NCBI GenBank assembly: GCA_051009015.1
Contig: JBPCWZ010000086.1
Coordinates: forward strand, 1 to 18,674
Length of the DNA stretch: 18,674 nt
Source of the DNA: JAHRAH01 sp051009015
GTDB taxonomy: Bacteria > Pseudomonadota > Gammaproteobacteria > Tethybacterales > Persebacteraceae
Direction of reading: 5' to 3'
Notes under the pieces: generated by a model
What the model saw: only the letters and a program-made list of their open reading frames with translations
Told to the model about the DNA's origin: nothing
The model's database searches: none
Position numbers and translations under genes: made by a program
Part shown: in pieces, positions 14,517 to 18,674 of the stretch
Layout: the number at the start of each line of letters is the position of its first letter
Numbering within the stretch: position 1 is the stretch's first letter

Positions 14517-15381
14517 CTTCGCATTCCAAAACGGAGGCGACCGCCAATGCCGCTTTTGTCGCCGCGACATTATGCACGCGAAAGATATTCGCCGCCCGGC
14601 GGGCATATAACAAGGTAGCCAAAACCGCGCTAATGCCATCCCGCTTTTTGGCATCCGGCTCAATCTCCGCAAACAACGATTTGCGCGATGCGCCGATGAG
14701 AATCGGCAAACCTTCGCCAATCATCGCCGGAAGTTCGCGCAACATCCGCCAGTTTTGCGCCGGAGTTTTGCCAAAGCCAATGCCCGGGTCGGCGCACAGG
14801 CGCGCTTTGTCAATGCCGTCATCAACAAGCATCCGCGCCCGCCGCCGCAAAAAGCCGCCGACCTGCGCGGCGACATCTTCATAACCTGTCATCGTTTGCA
14901 TTGTTTGCGGGCTGCCGCGCATGTGCATAATGATAACGCCGCAATCGCTATCCGCCGCAATGGCGCGCGATTTTTCATCGCCCATTCCGCCGATATCGTT
15001 GATAACAGACGCCCCCGCCGCCAAAGCAGCGCGCATCACTTCCGGCTTTTGCGTATCGGCGGAAACAACAATACCCCGCGCCGCAAGCCGCTCAATCACC
15101 GGCAGAATGCGCTTTTTTTCCTCTTCCGCCGATACCACCGCCGCACCGGGTCTTGTTGATTCTCCGCCGACATCCACAATCGCCGCGCCTTCATCGGCAA
15201 AAAGCAAACCCCGCCGCACGGCATCATCCGCCGATGCATAACTGCCGCCATCCGAAAAAGAATCCGGCGTTGTATTAACAATGCCCATTATCAACGGCGC
15301 ATGCAAATCAAAACAAACAGCCCCGCACCGCCAAAAACCCCCGCCTTCGCTTCCGCCGCTTTCACTCCGCCGCCCGGTCAT
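14506..15381 (-). CDS. folP: Dihydropteroate synthase
   Basis: Condenses p-aminobenzoate with the pterin pyrophosphate to form dihydropteroate in folate synthesis, and is the sulfonamide target. The 291-residue protein shows the full signature set: MGIVNTTPDSFSDGG with N36, GGESTRPGA (T76, R77), SADTQKP with D109, N128 in VINDI, DPGIGFGKT (D198), ASRKSL, and RVHNV (R268, H270). The middle motif has Ala where S-I/V-D-T is usual. A Gly/Ser-rich extension of about 20 residues precedes the core, and no later ATG would preserve the core. The ATG overlaps the hicA stop as ATGA, so translation is probably coupled to the toxin gene. The 3' end overlaps glmM. Confidence 0.96.
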   Translation of the reverse strand: MTGRRSESGGSEGGGFWRCGAVCFDLHAPLIMGIVNTTPDSFSDGGSYASADDAVRRGLLFADEGAAIVDVGGESTRPGAAVVSAEEEKKRILPVIERLAARGIVVSADTQKPEVMRAALAAGASVINDIGGMGDEKSRAIAADSDCGVIIMHMRGSPQTMQTMTGYEDVAAQVGGFLRRRARMLVDDGIDKARLCADPGIGFGKTPAQNWRMLRELPAMIGEGLPILIGASRKSLFAEIEPDAKKRDGISAVLATLLYARRAANIFRVHNVAATKAALAVASVLECEDGN

Positions 15382-15626
15382 TTCGCCGCCTTCTTCGCCC
15401 GCTTGTCCCGGCGGAATAGTTCATCGCGGCGAATTCCCGCCTTGCGCATGCAATAACTGAGCGTGCCTTGTTTTAACTCGCGATGGTCGGGCACGACAAC
15501 GGGGACATCCAAATGCCCGGCGACATATCGCATATGACTTCCTTCCCGTCCGGCATAACGAAACCCTTTGCTTTCCAGTATTTTGGCAAACGCCTTTCCG
15601 CTGATGACCGGGCGTTTAGGCGGCAT
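15378..15626 (-). CDS. hicA: HicA-family mRNA interferase toxin
   Basis: An 82-residue toxin of the HicA family, which cleaves mRNA when free of HicB. The small double-stranded-RNA-binding-like fold is recognisable: SGKAFAKILESKGF, then GREGSHMRY with the catalytic His31, then VPDHRELKQGTLSYCMRKAGI. A lysine-rich tail follows. It overlaps the hicB 3' end by 11 bp and shares four bases (ATGA) with the folP start. Key residues are intact, so it is expected to be active. The order here is antitoxin first, the reverse of many hicAB loci. Confidence 0.92.
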   Translation of the reverse strand: MPPKRPVISGKAFAKILESKGFRYAGREGSHMRYVAGHLDVPVVVPDHRELKQGTLSYCMRKAGIRRDELFRRDKRAKKAAK

Positions 15627-15993
15627 TGCTAAGCCGCCGATAACCGGCGGCAAGCGGAAAGCGGGCGGGAAAGGAAAACGATTTGCGCCAGTTGCCGGCG
15701 GTTGTTTTGGCGCGCCCGGGCGGCTGCTTCTTGCCCGCAAACTGAAACCCGCATTCCAGCAGCACTTTGTTGAGAGTGCCCATCTCATAGCACCCTTCCA
15801 AAAAGCACTGCGTTGCTTCAATGATATTTTTTTTCGCCTCGGCGATGGTGTCGCCCTGGGAGCAAACATCCAAAGCCGGGCAATAAACAACATAACCCCC
15901 CGCCGCATCTTCGCGGATAAACGCCATCAGCCGCATTTGCAGCAAAGCAAACTCGCGGCTTTCGCCATCGCCTTTTGCGGAAGTGTTTTGCAT
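15616..15993 (-). CDS. hicB: HicB-family antitoxin
   Basis: A 125-residue protein with the HicB partial RNase H-like fold at about residues 22-85: AFIREDAAGGYVVYCPALDVCSQGDTIAEAKKNI, a helix, then LLECGF. Its role is to bind and neutralise HicA. The remaining 40 residues are basic and Pro/Gly-rich. They show no helix-turn-helix or ribbon-helix-helix that I recognise, so how it would bind its own promoter is unclear. The ATG at 15993 is preceded by an AAGGGGG purine stretch 2 nt upstream. An internal Met at residue 20 is a possible shorter start. It overlaps hicA by 11 bp and is first in the unit that continues into folP. Confidence 0.88.
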   Translation of the reverse strand: MQNTSAKGDGESREFALLQMRLMAFIREDAAGGYVVYCPALDVCSQGDTIAEAKKNIIEATQCFLEGCYEMGTLNKVLLECGFQFAGKKQPPGRAKTTAGNWRKSFSFPARFPLAAGYRRLSNAA

Positions 15994-16002
15994 AACCCCC
16001 TT

Positions 16003-16008
16003 ATTCTA
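16003..16008 (-). promoter_or_regulatory. Candidate -10 element for the hicBA-folP unit
   Basis: TAGAAT on the minus strand, 9 nt upstream of the hicB ATG, preceded by GG. No good -35 hexamer is found 16-18 bp upstream. An alternative TTGACA (minus strand, 16102-16107) with cataat (16077-16082) has a long 19-bp spacer. Either promoter is tentative. Confidence 0.35.
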
Positions 16009-16022
16009 CCCCAGCCGCCGCA

Positions 16023-16046
16023 AACAACATCGGGCGAATTGTTGTT
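16023..16046. promoter_or_regulatory. Inverted repeat, possible HicB operator
   Basis: aacaaca (16023-16029) and tgttgtt (16040-16046) are perfect 7-bp inverted copies with a 10-bp spacer, about one helical turn apart. They lie 30-53 bp upstream of the hicB start, over the -35 region of the candidate promoter. HicB-type antitoxins often repress their own promoter through such palindromes. Binding is inferred, not shown. Confidence 0.4.
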
Positions 16047-16103
16047 GCCGCTTATGCATCCTGCGGTAATGACAGCATTATGGCGGCGGTTTTTTGCCTT
16101 ATG

Positions 16104-17246
16104 TCAAATGATAATGTCCGACAAATCGCGGGTTTCGCCCGGTTGTAAGACGGCGAACTCGGCGGCGGATAATCCCGCTTGTTGCATTGCCATTTGCAGT
16201 TTTTGCGGCGGCTCGTCCATTGGCTCGTCGGTTAGTTGAAAAGTCCCCCAGTGGCTGGCGATGGCAAAGCGGGCGCCGATATCTTGGAAAATGCGCACCG
16301 ATTCTTGCGGGTTAATGTGCGCTTCTTTCATAAACCATCTTGGCTCGTAAGCACCGATGGGAATGATGGCAAAATCCGTTTTGCCGTATTTGGCGCGAAT
16401 GTCGGCAAAATCTTGCGAATAGCCGGTATCGCCGACAAACAATGCGCTCAACTTTGGCGATTGAATGCGCCATGCCGCCCACAAAGTTTCGTTTCTGTCC
16501 CACGGCAGGCGCGAACTCCAATGCTGACACGGCACAGCAGTAAAAGTCAAACCGCCAAATCGGGCAGATTGATGCCAGTCCAACTCGCGGACATTTGCCG
16601 AATGAATACCCATCGCGCGCAACCTTTTGCCGACGCCGAGCGGGGCAAAAAACTGCGGCTGCTTCGGCAGTTTTGCCAAAGCGCGAATAGTGCGCGAATC
16701 CAAATGGTCATAATGATTATGCGAAAGAACAACAATATCAACCGGCGGCAATGCCTCCAAAGCAAAGCCCGGCGGAGTCGTCCTTTTTGGTCCCAAAAAA
16801 GACACCGGCGATGCGCGATTGGAAAAATGCGGGTCGGTGAGAATAGTGACGCCGTCAAGTTGCAAAAACACCGTCGCATGCCCTATCCAGGTCGCGGCAT
16901 TTTGTTTATCGGGCAACAATGCGGCATCGCGCTTGTCATAAAGCGGAAAAGACAAAGGCGGATGCCCCGGCGCTTCCCGCCGCCATTTTGCCAATGCGCC
17001 CGCCGGTTTGTTGATGGGCGCGATATAGTTATTGCCAAAAGTCCCGTCCGCCAGATGATGCGCGGGCGGTTTTGGAGAATGCGCGGAAGCGTTTGCCCCC
17101 TGCGGTTTCGCACCCGAAGAATCCGCCAAATGCTTATCCGCCGCACTTGCAACATCCCCCCGCCCGACTTTCGCCGCCATCAAAAACGGCGCAGCCAAAA
17201 GCCCCATCAACGCCTTAACAACCCGCCGCCGCCTCTTGCCAACCAT
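16104..17246 (-). CDS. Exported metallo-beta-lactamase-fold hydrolase (NAPE-PLD/RomA-like)
   Basis: A 380-residue predicted zinc hydrolase. The N-terminus has KRRRRVVKAL followed by a hydrophobic stretch; RRRVVK resembles the Tat motif RRxFLK, so export in folded form is likely. A Pro/Ala-rich linker leads into the fold: TWIGHATVFLQLDG (H123), LTDPHFSNRASP, SHNHYDHLD (H176, H178, D180, H181), CQHWSSR (H242), GDTGYS (D273) and SHWGTF (H332). This arrangement is typical of the NAPE-PLD-like branch, often annotated as RomA or L-ascorbate-6-phosphate-lactonase-like. The natural substrate is uncertain; lipid-type phosphodiesters are one possibility. ATG 17246 is chosen because GGAGG lies 6 nt upstream; an in-frame open stretch continues to 17402 without family resemblance. 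It is separated from hicB by 110 bp. Confidence 0.88.
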   Translation of the reverse strand: MVGKRRRRVVKALMGLLAAPFLMAAKVGRGDVASAADKHLADSSGAKPQGANASAHSPKPPAHHLADGTFGNNYIAPINKPAGALAKWRREAPGHPPLSFPLYDKRDAALLPDKQNAATWIGHATVFLQLDGVTILTDPHFSNRASPVSFLGPKRTTPPGFALEALPPVDIVVLSHNHYDHLDSRTIRALAKLPKQPQFFAPLGVGKRLRAMGIHSANVRELDWHQSARFGGLTFTAVPCQHWSSRLPWDRNETLWAAWRIQSPKLSALFVGDTGYSQDFADIRAKYGKTDFAIIPIGAYEPRWFMKEAHINPQESVRIFQDIGARFAIASHWGTFQLTDEPMDEPPQKLQMAMQQAGLSAAEFAVLQPGETRDLSDIII

Positions 17247-17252
17247 CATCCG

Positions 17253-17257
17253 CCTCC
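17253..17257 (-). promoter_or_regulatory. Ribosome binding site deciding the hydrolase start
   Basis: GGAGG on the minus strand, 6 nt before ATG 17246 and 3 nt before ATG 17249. TAGAAT on the same strand at 17264-17269 could be a nearby -10 element. Confidence 0.6.
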
Positions 17258-17369
17258 GCCCGCATTCTACACCCGCCGCCATTTTTTTGGCGGATATGGC
17301 AAAACGGGCTTTTTTGGTGTTTTGCGGCGGTTGTATCGGTTTTTGTTTGCCTTTGCACAACTTCCTGCC

Positions 17370-17642
17370 GCATTGATTTGACCTTAAACAGTGTGCTGAC
17401 AACTCTTCGCTGCATTAGTTTTACCTTAAACAGTGCGCTGACGGCTCTTGGGCGCTTGTGCAAATGTTTTGCAAAGGGAAAAACGCCTCTCCGCTGCTTG
17501 TGCAAATGTTTTGCAAAGGGAAAAACGCCCCTCCGCTGCTTGTGCAAATGTTTTGCAAAGGGAAAAACGCCCCGAATTAGTGTAACCGTGACCTGTGCAA
17601 AGGGAAAAACGCCCCGAATTAGTGGAAAAAAAGCCCGAATTA
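17370..17642. repeat. Tandem repeat, 42-bp period, about six and a half units
   Basis: Units begin at 17370, 17412, 17454, 17496, 17538 and 17580, with a 21-bp half unit at 17622. The third to fifth units are nearly identical, sharing gcttgtgcaaatgttttgc and gcaaagggaaaaacgcc. The first two share accttaaacagtg. The sixth and the half unit share the end cccgaatta. Because 42 is divisible by three, both strands stay open: the plus frame repeats CKCFAKGKTP and the minus frame repeats GVFPFAKHLHK. Neither frame has a clear ribosome-binding site or known relative. The array overlaps only the unlikely N-terminal extension of the hydrolase gene, so I treat it as a repeat and not a gene. Confidence 0.88.
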
Positions 17643-18018
17643 GTGTTGTTAAAAGCAAAAACAACCTTATCAAAACCCCGCCGCCGCCGCCCGAAACGCC
17701 AAAGATGCCGTGTTTATGCGGGTTTGCGGCGGATTCTGCCCTTTCGTCATTGCCGCCGCCGCCGTCATTGTGGCAAAAGCGGGAATCTGTGGGCGGGGAG
17801 CGGATAAGCGGCGGGTTTTGCCGCCTTTGGTGTTTTGGGCGGGTTTTGTGGTAATATTGTCATCGCACTTCCTATTACAGGGAACTCGCTTGTCGGGTTT
17901 CCGTGTAATACAAAACCCGATAATTCTATCTGGAAATAACCGGAATATTTGCCCTGTGGTAGGTAGTGCAGACCCGACTTCGGTCGGAATTTTGACAATT
18001 CACACAGAGGAAAAAACA
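17643..18018. other. Intergenic region before the lipoprotein gene
   Basis: No gene is supported. It contains a run of gccgcc words and a degenerate REP-like unit (17763-17788, right arm gcgggaatc intact, left arm altered). Two hairpins follow. One is tcgggttt/aaacccga (17893-17900 and 17913-17920), extendable by a G-T and a T-A pair. The other is ccgac/gtcgg with a TTCG loop (17974-17987), followed by aatttt. The promoter of the lipoprotein gene should lie here, but no convincing pair of hexamers is seen. Confidence 0.6.
17974..17993 (+). other. UUCG-capped hairpin with short T-run
   Basis: The perfect 5-bp stem ccgac-ttcg-gtcgg carries the very stable UUCG tetraloop and is followed by aatttt. 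It ends 25 bp before the lipoprotein ATG. In a leader transcript it could act as a weak terminator or attenuator, or as a 5' stabiliser. The stem is short, so a regulatory role is only a suggestion. Confidence 0.4.
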
Positions 18019-18674
18019 ATGACAAACTACATCCGCGCCTTTTTGGTGCTTTTCTTTTTCGGCTTGTTGACCGCTTGCGGCGGCGGCGGCGGCGGCGGCA
18101 ATACGGCGATGACGATGTTGCCGCCCCCGACGGTGACGATAACGCCCCGCCCGACGCTGGAAGTCACTTCGCCGGATATCGGTGCATATCACTATTTGCC
18201 GAATGACAAGGCTCAATGGCTTGTTCTTCTTTCGGTATCCGCAGAAGGAAAAGTGACTGTTCTTCAGGGAAATACTATTACCATCCGCCGACAAATGATT
18301 GCGAGTTATCAGCGCGATAGCCGGATGGACGCTTATGACACCCCCGATTTTAATCGGGCAAGTTTGCATGCGACAGGAGACCTTGTCCCTCTTGTTGAGA
18401 ATGGTGCAACCGTTTACTTGACTACTGGGCAAGTAGTACCGGCATTGGAGACAAATACGGCTATTACCGCACTTTTCCAATATTGCTCTGCACCGTGGCT
18501 TCGCTCTTACATAGGGACTTTTTCGGGGGATTGTGCTGGCAGAAGCCAATTGTCATACACCCCGAATATGCCGAATGTTTTGCATGCGGCGATGGCGGAT
18601 ACTTTCCATCGGGGCATCGGCATCGGCGAAAGCCGCTTTGCCTTTTCGGGGCGGCACAACGGCAACGACAGGGC
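18019..18674 (+). CDS. Outer-membrane lipoprotein of unknown family (partial, runs off right edge)
   Basis: At least 218 residues with no stop before the window ends. The N-terminus is a clear lipoprotein signal: a short n-region, a hydrophobic core rich in Phe and Leu, and the lipobox LLTAC with acylated Cys20. Six glycines (GGC codons, 18079-18096) and a Pro/Thr-rich linker follow. A poly-Gly tether after the cysteine is common in surface-exposed lipoproteins such as NHBA. With Gly at +2, sorting to the outer membrane is expected. The mature part is beta-rich in appearance (WLVLLSVSAEGKVTVLQG) and has two cysteines (156, 172) that could pair. I do not recognise the domain. AGAGG lies 8 nt before the ATG, a good ribosome-binding site. 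Confidence 0.8.
   Translation, partial: MTNYIRAFLVLFFFGLLTACGGGGGGGNTAMTMLPPPTVTITPRPTLEVTSPDIGAYHYLPNDKAQWLVLLSVSAEGKVTVLQGNTITIRRQMIASYQRDSRMDAYDTPDFNRASLHATGDLVPLVENGATVYLTTGQVVPALETNTAITALFQYCSAPWLRSYIGTFSGDCAGRSQLSYTPNMPNVLHAAMADTFHRGIGIGESRFAFSGRHNGNDR

Noticed and set aside
14517..14720. N-terminal extension of GlmM to 14720
   Set aside because: The extra 68 residues are out-of-frame folP sequence. The family start MATKRYFGTDGIRG is at 14516.
15627..15908. N-terminal extension of HicA to 15908
   Set aside because: It is hicB read in another frame. The HicA fold begins at ATG 15626.
17370..17642. CRISPR array
   Set aside because: The units are contiguous with no unique spacers between conserved repeats, and no cas genes are present.
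17215..17673. 152-residue minus-strand frame with GVFPFAKHLHK repeats
   Set aside because: It overlaps the start of the hydrolase gene in another frame, and its length is explained by a 42-bp repeat lacking stops. Kept as a repeat, with expression left as a test.
17378..17854. 158-residue plus-strand frame with CKCFAKGKTP repeats
   Set aside because: Same explanation as the minus-strand frame, with no ribosome-binding site and no recognisable domain.
18079..18096. GGC tract as a phase-variation switch
   Set aside because: A trinucleotide repeat changes only the number of glycines and keeps the frame, so it cannot turn the gene on or off.

Overview
The window reads as a proteobacterial (Pseudomonadota) chromosome segment. 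It is gene-dense, moderately GC-rich, and strongly biased to GGC/GCC words. The gene content fits Gammaproteobacteria best: ppsA, an HX4E-type plsC, a 7Fe ferredoxin, a TIGR03623-like AddB relative, an inverse autotransporter and folP-glmM order. Alphaproteobacteria cannot be excluded from the sequence alone. No rRNA, tRNA, CRISPR array, transposase or integrase was seen.

Layout. 1-355 is a non-coding block of small palindromic repeats. 355-957 (+) encodes an exported ankyrin-repeat protein. 1081-7006 (+) is a tightly packed four-gene unit: ppsA, plsC, fdxA and an AddB-like PD-(D/E)XK nuclease. 7097-9359 (+) holds a near-consensus sigma70 promoter followed by an intimin/invasin-type inverse autotransporter gene. 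9360-10032 is a roughly 670 bp gene-free island, packed with hairpins, between two convergent transcription units. 10033-15993 (-) is a second compact unit, transcribed hicB-hicA-folP-glmM-cyclase-phosphodiesterase, with overlaps or gaps of 30 bp or less throughout. 16104-17246 (-) encodes an exported metallo-beta-lactamase-fold hydrolase of the NAPE-PLD/RomA type. 17370-17642 is a 42-bp-period tandem repeat. 18019 to the right edge (+) is the start of an outer-membrane lipoprotein of unknown family.

How the genes fit together. The left unit mixes central metabolism (PEP synthase), membrane lipid synthesis (PlsC), electron transfer (FdxA) and DNA repair. The right unit joins folate synthesis (FolP) and cell-wall precursor synthesis (GlmM) to a complete make-and-degrade cyclic-nucleotide module: a membrane CHASE2 cyclase and a class II phosphodiesterase. 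It is led by a HicBA toxin-antitoxin pair whose toxin stop codon overlaps the folP start. The inverse autotransporter, the ankyrin protein, the exported hydrolase and the lipoprotein are all predicted to act outside the cytoplasm.

The most unusual material is non-coding: the mosaic hairpin island with an inverted partial copy at the left edge, a GNRA-capped hairpin between direct repeats, and the 42-bp tandem array that is open on both strands. I did not find an unmistakably new multi-gene system. The best candidates for a second look are the HicBA-folP coupling, the hairpin islands and the 42-bp array.
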